Below, piece by piece: positions 8,360-17,205 of a DNA stretch of 34,616 nt. The position numbers were made by a program, and so were the translations under genes. The notes under the pieces are model-generated. The model had not been told where the DNA came from, did no database searches, and saw nothing but the letters and a program-made list of their open reading frames with translations. How positions within the stretch are numbered: position 1 is the first letter of the stretch; each line of letters opens with the position of its first letter. This stretch comes from Geoglobus sp. GTDB taxonomy: Archaea > Halobacteriota > Archaeoglobi > Archaeoglobales > Archaeoglobaceae. The DNA lies in assembly GCA_015522195.1 (NCBI GenBank), contig WAMS01000099.1, positions 1 through 34,616 of the forward strand, given 5' to 3'.

Positions 8360-9529
8360 ATGAGGTTCTTTGCAATTGGATTCGGACAGGCAGGCGGAAA
8401 AATACTCGATCTCTTTGTTGAAAATGAAAAGCTGAGAGGCTCCAACACACTGAAAGCCATTGCAATCAACACGGCCAGAACCGATCTGATGGGTTTGAAA
8501 TACATCCCGCCAAATAACAGGGTTCTGATAGGGCAGACCACTGTAAAAGGCCATGGAGTTGGCACAGACAACAAGCTGGGAGCCAAGATAGCTCAGGAGG
8601 AGATTGACACAGTACTGAATGCCATTGATGAACTTGGAACCCACGAAATCGATGCCTTTCTCATCATAACAGGACTCGGTGGTGGAACGGGAAGTGGTGG
8701 AGCACCTGTTCTTGCAAAATACCTGTCGGAAATGTACTCCGAACCTGTTTACGCAGTTGGTGTTTTGCCTGCACCTGAAGAAGGGAAGCTCTATTCCCTC
8801 AATGCTGCAAGAAGCATGGTTACCCTCATGAAGTATGTTGAAAACCTGATTCTTGTAGATAATGGAGCATGGAGATTTGAGGGGCTGAGCCTAAAGGAGA
8901 GCTATACAAAAATAAATGAAGAGATCGTAAGAAGACTTGCGGTGCTTGCAAGAGCAGGAGAACCAATTGAGGAGGGAATGGTCGGAGAGATGGTCGTTGA
9001 TAGCTCTGAAGTAATAAATACTCTGAGAGGAGGAGGAATATCCTCAATAGGATATGCCACACTCCCTATTTACGAAAAGAAAAAGTCAGGGATTTTTGGC
9101 CTGATCAGAAAAAAAAGCACGCCTGTTGTCACAGCAGAGGAGGATAAATCAACCAAGATAGCCACCCTTGTCAGAAAGGCTGCACTGGGAAGACTTACAA
9201 TTCCGTGCAACATAGGAAGTGCTGAAAGAGCCCTCGTTCTTGTTGCAGGTCCTCCTGAAGAGCTTGACAGAAAGGGAATTGAAAAAGCAAAGCTGTGGCT
9301 TGAAGATCAAATATCGGGAGTTGAAGTCAGGGCAGGTGATTATCCAACAAGAAGGACAAAATACGTTGCTGCACTGGTTGTTCTGGCAAACGTAACGGAT
9401 ATACCAAGAGTGAAGCAACTGCAAAAGCTTGCTTCTGAGGCGAAAGATGAGGTAGAGGTTGCAGAAAAAGAGAGAATCGAGAAGACAATAGCCCTTTTTG
9501 AAGACGAGGATCTTGAGCCCCTATTTTAA
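8360..9529 (+). CDS. cetZ: Tubulin/FtsZ superfamily protein, CetZ-like
   Basis: N-terminal nucleotide-binding 'MRFFAIGFGQAGGKILDLF'; tubulin signature 'ITGLGGGTGSGGAPVLAKYL'; 'AINTARTDLMGL'. The pattern is closer to CetZ than to FtsZ1/2. Confidence 0.82.
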   Translation: MRFFAIGFGQAGGKILDLFVENEKLRGSNTLKAIAINTARTDLMGLKYIPPNNRVLIGQTTVKGHGVGTDNKLGAKIAQEEIDTVLNAIDELGTHEIDAFLIITGLGGGTGSGGAPVLAKYLSEMYSEPVYAVGVLPAPEEGKLYSLNAARSMVTLMKYVENLILVDNGAWRFEGLSLKESYTKINEEIVRRLAVLARAGEPIEEGMVGEMVVDSSEVINTLRGGGISSIGYATLPIYEKKKSGIFGLIRKKSTPVVTAEEDKSTKIATLVRKAALGRLTIPCNIGSAERALVLVAGPPEELDRKGIEKAKLWLEDQISGVEVRAGDYPTRRTKYVAALVVLANVTDIPRVKQLQKLASEAKDEVEVAEKERIEKTIALFEDEDLEPLF

Positions 9530-10921
9530 CTGACAAATTTTTTTGATTGCGTAAGGAATTCTGTCAATAACATCCATTGCTGTAAAGCAATAGCCCATCT
9601 CACCAAAACACATATCTCCAGCCAGTCCTGTTACAAAAGCAGCAGAGCATGCTGCCCTGAAGGGGTCATCGTTCAATGCAAACAATGCTCCTGCAACTCC
9701 TGCCAGGACATCTCCTGTTCCGCCAACAGTCATTCCTGCATTTCCTGTTCTGTTTATCTTAAGCCTTTCACCATCAGATATTATATCCTCCCTTCCCTTT
9801 AACAGCAGGGTAGCCTTTACCTTTTTTGAGACTTTCCTGACGCTTTCCTGATCGGCATCCATGCCAAACACCCTGATAAATTCTCCCCTGTGGGGAGTAA
9901 GGATGGAATCGCATCTCAGATTATCGGTAAGTCCTCCGGCATCCACCACCATTTTATCTGCAGTCTTCGAGATCTCCTTGGCGATCTCTCCTTTCTTCAA
10001 TGTGCCCATTCCGAAAACCACAACATCATGCCTTTCAGCAAGGTCAGCAATTTCAGGAACACTTTGCATGGATATTGTACTGCCTTCGAGCATCACAGGT
10101 ATGATCTCCGGAGAAAAAGAACTCACCTGATAGTATACTGACTCCGGTACTGCAAGGGTCACAAGATCCGCACCTGCTTTCAATGCTGCAAGTGCAGATA
10201 GAAATGGAGCTCCAACATACTCCCCACCACCAACAACAAGAACTTTTCCATGATCGCCCTTGTGTCCGTCTGAAAATCTCCTGAATGTTATTCTGAAATC
10301 CCCGGGTCCGACAAGCCTCTCAAATAAATCTGGAATCCCAATGTCCTTTACAACTATCTCACCAGTCACATCCTCGGCTTTGATGAGACCGGGTTTCATC
10401 CTGTGAAAGGTAACTGTCAGATTTGCTCTTACAGCCTCTTCATATCTTCCGGTATCTGCATCAACTCCTGTAGGAACGTCAACTGATACAGTAAAAGAGT
10501 CTGACGCATTTATTTCCTCAACAATTGTTCTGTAAGGCTCTCTCAGCTTTCCTCTGAATCCTGTGCCAATCAGGGCATCAACTGCAATATCTGAATCTGA
10601 ATGTTCATGCTGTCCCCATTTTGATATTGAAAAGCCCGATTTTTTCAGTATTTCAAGATTTTTCAGAGCTATATCGCTTCTGACCTCCCCAGAAAGCACT
10701 ATTTCAACATCAAATCCTCTGAGGAATCTTGCTGCCACAAACGCGTCTCCACCGTTGTTTCCTGTACCTGCATAAATAACGACTTTCCCGCAATCAAACC
10801 TGCTGGCAATTTCCTCTGCCAAACCTCTTCCTGCATTTTCCATGAGCTGAAGTCTTGAAAGACCAAAATATTCACAGTTCAGATCTAAAGCATACATCTC
10901 CTGTGACCCGATTGTTTTCAT
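9521..10921 (-). CDS. nnr: Bifunctional NAD(P)H-hydrate epimerase / ADP-dependent NAD(P)H-hydrate dehydratase
   Basis: 466-aa protein. YjeF_N domain ('QLMENAGRGLAEEI', 'GTGNNGGDAFVAARFL') fused to a carbohydrate-kinase-like C-terminal domain ('GDHGKVLVVGGG', 'GNAGMTVGGTGDVLAGVAGAL'). Confidence 0.93.
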   Translation of the reverse strand: MKTIGSQEMYALDLNCEYFGLSRLQLMENAGRGLAEEIASRFDCGKVVIYAGTGNNGGDAFVAARFLRGFDVEIVLSGEVRSDIALKNLEILKKSGFSISKWGQHEHSDSDIAVDALIGTGFRGKLREPYRTIVEEINASDSFTVSVDVPTGVDADTGRYEEAVRANLTVTFHRMKPGLIKAEDVTGEIVVKDIGIPDLFERLVGPGDFRITFRRFSDGHKGDHGKVLVVGGGEYVGAPFLSALAALKAGADLVTLAVPESVYYQVSSFSPEIIPVMLEGSTISMQSVPEIADLAERHDVVVFGMGTLKKGEIAKEISKTADKMVVDAGGLTDNLRCDSILTPHRGEFIRVFGMDADQESVRKVSKKVKATLLLKGREDIISDGERLKINRTGNAGMTVGGTGDVLAGVAGALFALNDDPFRAACSAAFVTGLAGDMCFGEMGYCFTAMDVIDRIPYAIKKICQLK

Positions 10922-10994
10922 TGTTCAATGGTGTTTTTCAATTCTATTTATAGCTTATCTTTATTGCGTTTAATCTTCCAACCATAAAGTTTAA

Positions 10995-11008
10995 ATATCG
11001 AACGATAT
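10995..11008. promoter_or_regulatory. Palindrome ATATCG-AA-CGATAT overlapping the promoter of the rubrerythrin-like gene
   Basis: Perfect 6-bp inverted repeat with 2-nt spacer, adjacent to and overlapping TTTAAATA (TATA-like), 12 bp upstream of ATG 11020. Confidence 0.5.
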
Positions 11009-11019
11009 AAGTTAATAAC

Positions 11020-11442
11020 ATGGTAGAGTTTGGTGACAATAAGAACAAAATAGGGATTGCAAAAGGAACCGAGTTTGAAGAGTACAACGAAAGAGAGTTT
11101 ATGGGAGAGTGCATGGAGGTTGGACTTTACCTTGCAATGGCAAGACAGGCAGAAAGAGAGGGATACCCTGAAGTTGCAAACATACTTGTCAGATTTGCCA
11201 TGGATGAGGCATACCATGCATCAAGATTTGCTGAACTGAATGGGAAGATAAAAGACACGCTGAAGGAGAGTCTTGAGTACATGCTCAACGGAGAAATGAA
11301 GGCAAACGTCCACAAAAGACGGGTTGCAGTTGAGGCAAAGGAAAAGGGACTTGATGAGGTTCATGACATCTGGGATGAAGCATCGAGAGATGAATACAGA
11401 CATGCAGAAGCACTTAAGGGAATACTTGAGAGATACTTTTAA
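11020..11442 (+). CDS. Rubrerythrin / ferritin-like diiron protein lacking a rubredoxin domain
   Basis: 140 aa with ferritin-like motifs 'ECMEVGLYLAMARQAEREGYPEVANILVRFAMDEAYHASRF' and 'EASRDEYRHAEALKGIL' (two ExxH-type pairs). No CxxC rubredoxin module is present. Confidence 0.85.
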   Translation: MVEFGDNKNKIGIAKGTEFEEYNEREFMGECMEVGLYLAMARQAEREGYPEVANILVRFAMDEAYHASRFAELNGKIKDTLKESLEYMLNGEMKANVHKRRVAVEAKEKGLDEVHDIWDEASRDEYRHAEALKGILERYF

Positions 11443-11479
11443 GAATTAAACCTATATACTCCATTTCTCAAATTTTTTT

Positions 11480-12541
11480 GTGGATTCAATCTACCTCCCA
11501 CTCCACCACGGAAAGGCACCTCACTGGCTTCTGTCCAGAATGAAAAAACTTGCAAAACCGCTTTTACTTCTGATTGTTGATGAATTTGGTGAAGATGAAC
11601 TTCTCAAAAGACTCTCAGATCCTGTATTCTTCCAGTGCCTCTCCAATGTTCTCGGGTTTGACTGGAACTCATCAGGCTCGACAACCGTTCTGACAGGAGT
11701 GCTAAAGTCTGTGCTCAACACTGAAGATTTTGATATCAGAATTGCAGGTGGAAAGGGTAAGAATGCAGTCAACACAGTAAATGAAATTGAAATTCTTTCG
11801 GAAAAGAGCGAAATCAGAGAAAAGAGTCTGAAAGAGATTGTGAAAGCCAGCAGGCTTTCTGCAAAGATAGACAGTGCTGCCCTTCAGGACGGATACTCCC
11901 TGTACCACCACTGCATTATCTTTACAAAAAAGAACTGGGTTGTTGTGCAGCAGGGAATGAACGAGGATATCGGACTTGCAAGAAGGTATCACCACATGGG
12001 AAAAATTTCAGCCGAAGAGCCTCATTCAGGAATAATAAGCCAGAGATTCGAGAACTCCGTTATGGATCTCACTTCGAGAAAGAGCAGAGATGCAAGAAAG
12101 ACAATTCTGGATGTTGTGAACGACGGAACGTACAGATTTGACTTTTCAAAAATTCTCTCGATGAAGGCATACAGGGAGAGCATGATTCCCGTAAGGGTTG
12201 ACTGGAAAGCCCTCGAAAAAGCCTATAATCTCCAGCCAGAGAACTTTGAAGATTTCATTCTAATCAGAGGTATTGGAAAATCTGCTTTAAGGGCTCTGGC
12301 ACTCATTTCTGAGCTCGTGTATGATACAGAATACAGCAAAAAGGATCCCGCAAAATTCTCATTTGCTCTGGGAGGAAAGGACGGTGTGCCGTTTCCCGTT
12401 GACAGAGAAGCCTATGATGAAGTTATTTCTTTCATGGAATCTGCAGTCAGACAAGCCGAAATTTCAGATTTTGAGAAAAGAGGTATGCTTGAAAAGCTCT
12501 TCAGATCAATACCTTCCCGAAGTAAAAGCCATCAAGAGTGA
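11480..12541 (+). CDS. DUF763 family protein (GTG start)
   Basis: 'LPLHHGKAPHWLLSRMKKLAKPLLLLIVDEFGEDELLKRLSDPVFFQCLSNVLGFDWNSSGSTTVLTGVLK' is characteristic of DUF763. Confidence 0.9.
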   Translation: MDSIYLPLHHGKAPHWLLSRMKKLAKPLLLLIVDEFGEDELLKRLSDPVFFQCLSNVLGFDWNSSGSTTVLTGVLKSVLNTEDFDIRIAGGKGKNAVNTVNEIEILSEKSEIREKSLKEIVKASRLSAKIDSAALQDGYSLYHHCIIFTKKNWVVVQQGMNEDIGLARRYHHMGKISAEEPHSGIISQRFENSVMDLTSRKSRDARKTILDVVNDGTYRFDFSKILSMKAYRESMIPVRVDWKALEKAYNLQPENFEDFILIRGIGKSALRALALISELVYDTEYSKKDPAKFSFALGGKDGVPFPVDREAYDEVISFMESAVRQAEISDFEKRGMLEKLFRSIPSRSKSHQE

Positions 12542-13112
12542 AAGCTTCAAATTCTCTAAGGTGCCTGAAAATAAATCCCGCAGGTTTTTCAAGATTGACC
12601 GCTGTTGAGCTGCAGTACTCATTGAATGCAGGCATTACAATATATTCCCTTCCATCGGATTTGCCGTAAAGCCATGCACGCTCCTTCACACCTCCAACCT
12701 TATCCTGAATGAAAACTGCCGGATGGGTGTGGGCAAGAATTATCCTCTTTCCATCCATCATGTCCCCGTATTTTCTGTGACCGTGTGCAAAAACCGTATT
12801 TCCATCTCTGAAATATCCATGAACTTCAGCAATCTGATCCAAATGACCATCATGGTTTCCTCTGACAATTATAAGCTCCGAAACGCACTCTTCAAGATAT
12901 CGGATCAATCTTCCCGCAGAACCGAGCTCCGTTTTTCCAAGCCTGTGTTTCAGATCACCATTTATAATGAGTCTGCTGGCTTTGCTTTTCTCGTACAGAT
13001 CAACAAGTCTTTCAAGAAACGTGAGATCAGGGAAGCCAAGTATTCCAATGTGAAGATCAGCAACAGCCATGTTTTTTCCGATTAAAAGCACTCCATCAGA
13101 CGAGATTTTCAT
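12501..13112 (-). CDS. Metallophosphoesterase (ICC/Lhr-associated-type calcineurin-like phosphoesterase)
   Basis: 'MAVADLHIGI', 'INGDLKHRLG', 'VRGNHDGHL', 'FAHGHRK', 'LAHTHPA' metal-binding motifs. Confidence 0.9.
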   Translation of the reverse strand: MKISSDGVLLIGKNMAVADLHIGILGFPDLTFLERLVDLYEKSKASRLIINGDLKHRLGKTELGSAGRLIRYLEECVSELIIVRGNHDGHLDQIAEVHGYFRDGNTVFAHGHRKYGDMMDGKRIILAHTHPAVFIQDKVGGVKERAWLYGKSDGREYIVMPAFNEYCSSTAVNLEKPAGFIFRHLREFEAFTLDGFYFGKVLI

Positions 13113-13576
13113 CTCTCTTCCAGCTCCCCTTCAACATCATCAACGAGATCGATGACATTGAGTCCAATTTCTGCAGCATGTATCAGAGCAACAACCTCTA
13201 TGTTCATCACATTGCCGAGGCTGAGCTGTTTCAGGTTTATGTCTGCTATGATCCTGTTTCTGTCCCTTCCAGTTGCCGATGCAATTCTGTCAACAGTTCT
13301 CTCAAAAACACTTTCATCAGAGAAGATTCTGTTAACATCCGGTTTAAAGTCCGGCTCGACAGCCTCCTCATCAATCTCAAAAGAAGGTTCCATTATCCCA
13401 TTTATCTCTTTCAGCAAACCCTTCCTTTCAGCATGCTCGACAACTTTCTTACTGGTCTCGTGTGAAAAATACTTCAGATCAAATGAAAGAGTGTATGTCA
13501 GCTCCTTTCTGTCCATCTTCCTTTTTCCCTTTGATTTGAATGCAGATGCTATAGTTTTTTTCAGCATCACTTTCAA
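13109..13576 (-). CDS. DUF2240 family protein
   Basis: 'KKTIASAFKSKGKRKMDRKELTYTLSFDLKYFSHETSKKVVEHAERKGLL' resembles archaeal DUF2240. 4-bp overlap with the downstream phosphoesterase. Confidence 0.8.
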   Translation of the reverse strand: MKVMLKKTIASAFKSKGKRKMDRKELTYTLSFDLKYFSHETSKKVVEHAERKGLLKEINGIMEPSFEIDEEAVEPDFKPDVNRIFSDESVFERTVDRIASATGRDRNRIIADINLKQLSLGNVMNIEVVALIHAAEIGLNVIDLVDDVEGELEER

Positions 13577-13640
13577 AAATACCGGAACGTAAGATAACCA
13601 TTACGATGCCTTTATAAATGGTTCCACAACCTTAACATTG

Positions 13641-14336
13641 ATGTTCACACTTGAAGTCAAGGATGTTATCAGGCAGAACAGGGACACTGCAACAATAAGG
13701 TTTTCAGCATCCATGAGATCGTATCCCGGACAGTTCGTGATGCTCTACCTCTTCGGATACGAGGAAATACCACTGAGTCTCTCATCACCAGATTCGATCA
13801 CAGTCAAGGGTGTCGGAGAGACCACAAATGCACTTTTAAAGGTTAAGGCTGGAGATGTTCTCGGGGTGAGAGGGCCATTTGGGAATCCCTTCTCTCCGTC
13901 AAAAAAAGCCCTGATAGTTGCTGGTGGTATTGGCATTGCCCCGATGGCTTTTCTGTATGACTCGCTGAAAAGATTTGGAGCTGAGATAAAGGTTATTTAC
14001 GGTGCCAGATGTGGAGAAGATCTGATTTTCAGAGATAAGTTCAAAAACACAGCTTTTTTCACCGAAGATGGGAGCTTTGGAAATTCAGGAACTGTCGTTG
14101 ATGGAGTGAAAGAAGAGGATTTGGATCAGTACGAAAGGATATACGTTTGCGGGCCCGGTGGAATGATATCCGAGCTTCTTGAAGTTTTCAAAAGAGAAGG
14201 AGCATTAAGCAAAACTGAATTTTCTCTTGAAAGAATGATGAGATGTGGTATTGGTGTATGCGGATCGTGTGTACTGGATAACGGTCTCAGAGTTTGTGCT
14301 GATGGACCAGTTTTCAAGGGAGACGACATAATCTGA
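13641..14336 (+). CDS. pyrK: Dihydroorotate dehydrogenase electron transfer subunit PyrK-like
   Basis: FAD-binding 'YPGQFVMLYLFGYEEIPLSLSS', NAD-binding 'ALIVAGGIGIAPM', 2Fe-2S 'MMRCGIGVCGSCVLDNGLRVCADGPVF'. ATG 13641 lies about 25 nt after TATA (TTTATAAA). Confidence 0.9.
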   Translation: MFTLEVKDVIRQNRDTATIRFSASMRSYPGQFVMLYLFGYEEIPLSLSSPDSITVKGVGETTNALLKVKAGDVLGVRGPFGNPFSPSKKALIVAGGIGIAPMAFLYDSLKRFGAEIKVIYGARCGEDLIFRDKFKNTAFFTEDGSFGNSGTVVDGVKEEDLDQYERIYVCGPGGMISELLEVFKREGALSKTEFSLERMMRCGIGVCGSCVLDNGLRVCADGPVFKGDDII

Positions 14337-14338
14337 GG

Positions 14339-15151
14339 TCAGTATAGGATGTCGAGAGGTGGCATTTTCAGAATTCGTCTTTCCTCTGCCATTTCAAAGA
14401 GAGTTTTCATTGCTTCAACAACTGATTCAGGCATGGAGAGAGTGTAATGATTTACATACATCATTGCAAACTTTTTTGCAGTGTTGAAATCCATTCCCCT
14501 CGCGTATTTCATCGCGTATGTCATCGCCTCATCAGGGTTTTTCAGAGAAAATTCTATGCTCTTCTTCATGATCATCAGGAACTTTTTCTGCATTTCTTCA
14601 GGAAGCTTTCTGGAAATGGCATTTACACCGAGAGGCATCGGGAGTGATGTAATGTCATGCCACCACTCCCACAGATCAAGAACTTTAACAAGACCGTGAT
14701 CACGGTATGTGATCTGACCCTCGTGAATGAGCAGTCCTGCATCAACATCTCCCCTCTTTACCGCATCAATTATACGGTCAAATTTCATTTCCACGGCAGT
14801 AAAATTGTTAACGGAGAGCATCAGATAGAGGTTTGCCGATGTATACTTTCCCGGAATTCCAACCTTGGCATTATCAAGATCAATTTCATTCCTTGCCACA
14901 ACCACCGGACCGTACCCGTCACCAACACTCGCCCCTGAAGACAGAATTCTGAAATTTTCGTGGAGGTAGGCGTATGCATGTACTGACATTGCGGTGACAT
15001 GGACACTGTCTGAGAATGCCATTCTGTTCAAGGTTTCAATGTCCTCAATAATGTGCTCAATTTCCAGATCGGTCTGGATTTTATTTTCCATCATGGCATA
15101 GAACATGAAAGCATCATCTGCATCCGGAGTGTGAGCAATTCTCAGCTTCAT
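14339..15151 (-). CDS. mqnD: MqnA/MqnD family protein, MqnD-like (futalosine menaquinone pathway, 1,4-dihydroxy-6-naphthoate synthase-like)
   Basis: 'MKLRIAHTPDADDAFMFYAM', 'SVHAYAYL', 'GDGYGPVVVA', 'KVGIPGKYTSANLYLML' match the MqnD-type periplasmic-binding fold. Confidence 0.78.
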   Translation of the reverse strand: MKLRIAHTPDADDAFMFYAMMENKIQTDLEIEHIIEDIETLNRMAFSDSVHVTAMSVHAYAYLHENFRILSSGASVGDGYGPVVVARNEIDLDNAKVGIPGKYTSANLYLMLSVNNFTAVEMKFDRIIDAVKRGDVDAGLLIHEGQITYRDHGLVKVLDLWEWWHDITSLPMPLGVNAISRKLPEEMQKKFLMIMKKSIEFSLKNPDEAMTYAMKYARGMDFNTAKKFAMMYVNHYTLSMPESVVEAMKTLFEMAEERRILKMPPLDILY

Positions 15152-15191
15152 GAAGTCTGGAAAAAAAGAGGTTATATTACTTTAACTCCCG

Positions 15192-15830
15192 TTATCTCGA
15201 GATCATTTCCATGCCAATATCCACCTTGAAGTATTCCATTCCAGGCTGAATTTCAGGGATTACACTCTGAACTATGTGGAATTCGTATATTTCCTCACCA
15301 AAGCTGAAGTACTCATCCTGCTTTTTCATCACAATGGCAACGTCAAAGAGGCTTGAAATGATAGACCTCTCAATGTCAGTATAGCTTCCAAAGTTTGTCA
15401 GAGCGTAAACCCTGACACGGTCTCCGGCTCTCTCGAGTATATCGAAGATCAGCCTGGGATGATCTTCTGAGATGATTTTCAGATGAGATCTGCAGACAAT
15501 TATGAGAGTGCCTTCAAGAGTTTCAATGTAATCGAGAAGTCTTTCGGTATCGTCATAGCTGTAAACTCTGCTCACACCCTCACCATATCCGTCTCTGTTC
15601 ACCAGAATGATCTCATTTCCTGAAAGATCAAGATTCAGGTACTCAGATACCATCCTCAGCTGTCTCATTGTATTGTTTGAAAAAAGCAGTATATGGGCAG
15701 ATTCTCTGCCGGCTATAAGTTTTTTGAGAAGTGCAATGGCCGGATATATGTTCTCGTAAAAGATCACTGTTCTGCAGTTTTTCTGTTCGATTTTCTCAAG
15801 CTTGTTGAGGATGCTGTCAAGTCCCCCCAT
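15192..15830 (-). CDS. Uncharacterised protein, possibly a degenerate RecA/KaiC-like (DUF257-like) fold
   Basis: 212-aa intact ORF with alternating alpha/beta character and good codon usage. No intact Walker A is seen. Family assignment is tentative. Confidence 0.6.
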   Translation of the reverse strand: MGGLDSILNKLEKIEQKNCRTVIFYENIYPAIALLKKLIAGRESAHILLFSNNTMRQLRMVSEYLNLDLSGNEIILVNRDGYGEGVSRVYSYDDTERLLDYIETLEGTLIIVCRSHLKIISEDHPRLIFDILERAGDRVRVYALTNFGSYTDIERSIISSLFDVAIVMKKQDEYFSFGEEIYEFHIVQSVIPEIQPGMEYFKVDIGMEMISR

Positions 15831-15908
15831 ATCTGCAAGTAAACATTGGCAAACATTAATTTTTCCTTAATGATGAGATTCTGTTTTTATTTTTCATCAA
15901 CCAAAACA

Positions 15909-15916
15909 TTTATCTA
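15909..15916 (+). promoter_or_regulatory. TATA-like element upstream of the GC-rich hairpin
   Basis: ACATTTATCTA, about 26 bp upstream of the hairpin 5' arm at 15938. Confidence 0.35.
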
Positions 15917-15937
15917 CAACTTCAGCGATAAAATTAA

Positions 15938-16003
15938 TGGGGTGCCGTATGCATGTTTCTTAGCGATCCCGCCGCCACCGATACGTTTTAATGGCACCCC
16001 ACA
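15938..16003 (+). ncRNA. Candidate structured small RNA (9-bp closing stem TGGGGTGCC/GGCACCCCA, ACA 3' of the stem); strand and class uncertain
   Basis: Perfect 9-bp inverted repeat, 15938-15946 and 15993-16001, around a 46-nt GC-rich interior in an AT-rich intergenic region. A TATA-like element sits about 26 bp upstream on the + strand. Confidence 0.45.
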
Positions 16004-16062
16004 AATGGTTTTTTATACTCAATCTAAAGTGTTTTAAATTCTCCATCCAACACAATTCTGAG

Positions 16063-17205
16063 ATGTCGCTGATAGTCAGTCCCCTGATTGAAAATGGGAG
16101 GATAAAGAGCATCAGTGTTGAGGTAAGATACCCCTCTGAAAAAAAGAATTTAACATTCTATGACGGACTCGATGAGCCGAGAGTATCCTCAGACCTTCCA
16201 GCTTCATTCCGAGGACTTTTCTACCTTGTCTCCTTCAAACCAAGCAAAGTCGTAATGATAAGAGATATTCTTGGTTCCAGGCCCATTTACTACAATCAGA
16301 AGCTTGAAATGGCATCATTCAGCAAATTCGTACCCGGCTTTGGAGAGCTCATGCCCGGAGAGTACGTCGAAATCGGGTATGATGGTGAGATAATTCAGCA
16401 AAACCATACCGATTTTTTTGATGTCTTTACCATTGCCGAGTTTGACTACAGCGAAACTCAAGAAAGAATTATACGATCCCTTGAAAAGGTCAAAGTCAAA
16501 AACGCATGCATAAGCTTTTCAGGTGGTGTCGATTCATCATTTCTTGCTGCATTTTATGATGTTCCACTCATTGCTGTAACAGCTTCAAAGGATGAGAAGA
16601 ACAGAATTCAGGACTCGGCAAAGAAAATGGGAAGAGAGGTTGAAATTTTTGAATTTGATGAGCAAACTGTGGCTGAAGAACTCGGAAACATTGTCAGTGC
16701 GATAGAGACAACAAATCCCCTGCAGGTCTCAATTGCAGTGCCAATATACCTTGCAATCAAATTTGCAAAGAATCTCGGCTTCAGTGAAATAGTCCTGGGA
16801 CAGGGTGCAGACGAGCTGTTTGGAGGCTACAAGAGGTATGAAAATGTTATTGGGAAGAACTTGGAGAAGGCAATTGTTGATGATATAATGAATCTGGGAA
16901 AGAACAATCTTGTCAGAGATACCAAGATCTCCTATTACCTTCAGATGAAAACGGTGACACCTTATCTGAGCTTTGACATAATAGAATCTGCACTTTCGAT
17001 CCCTCCAGAACTCAAGGTGAGGAGAGAAGGTGGAATTATAACAAGAAAATACTTCCTTAGAGAGATGGCGAGAAAGTTCATACCTGCTGAGGTTGCTTAC
17101 AAGGAGAAAAAGGCAATACAGTACTCAACAAAAACATACTCAATTATCGAAAGACTTGCCAAAAAAAGTGGAAAGAGCATACCAGAATTCCTGAAGGGAT
17201 TGTGA
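16063..17205 (+). CDS. Asparagine synthase-like protein (degenerate N-terminal domain + AsnB-type ATP-pyrophosphatase domain)
   Basis: PP-loop 'CISFSGGVDSSFLAAF', 'VLGQGADELFGGYKRYE', C-terminal 'EVAYKEKKAIQYST'. ATG 16063 is more plausible than the track start at 15991, which would cover the hairpin. Confidence 0.85.
   Translation: MSLIVSPLIENGRIKSISVEVRYPSEKKNLTFYDGLDEPRVSSDLPASFRGLFYLVSFKPSKVVMIRDILGSRPIYYNQKLEMASFSKFVPGFGELMPGEYVEIGYDGEIIQQNHTDFFDVFTIAEFDYSETQERIIRSLEKVKVKNACISFSGGVDSSFLAAFYDVPLIAVTASKDEKNRIQDSAKKMGREVEIFEFDEQTVAEELGNIVSAIETTNPLQVSIAVPIYLAIKFAKNLGFSEIVLGQGADELFGGYKRYENVIGKNLEKAIVDDIMNLGKNNLVRDTKISYYLQMKTVTPYLSFDIIESALSIPPELKVRREGGIITRKYFLREMARKFIPAEVAYKEKKAIQYSTKTYSIIERLAKKSGKSIPEFLKGL

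Noticed and set aside
15938-16003. tRNA interpretation of the GGGGTGCC/GGCACCCC hairpin
   Set aside because: The interior is only 46 nt, with no T-loop GGTTCGA-type sequence and no anticodon arm.
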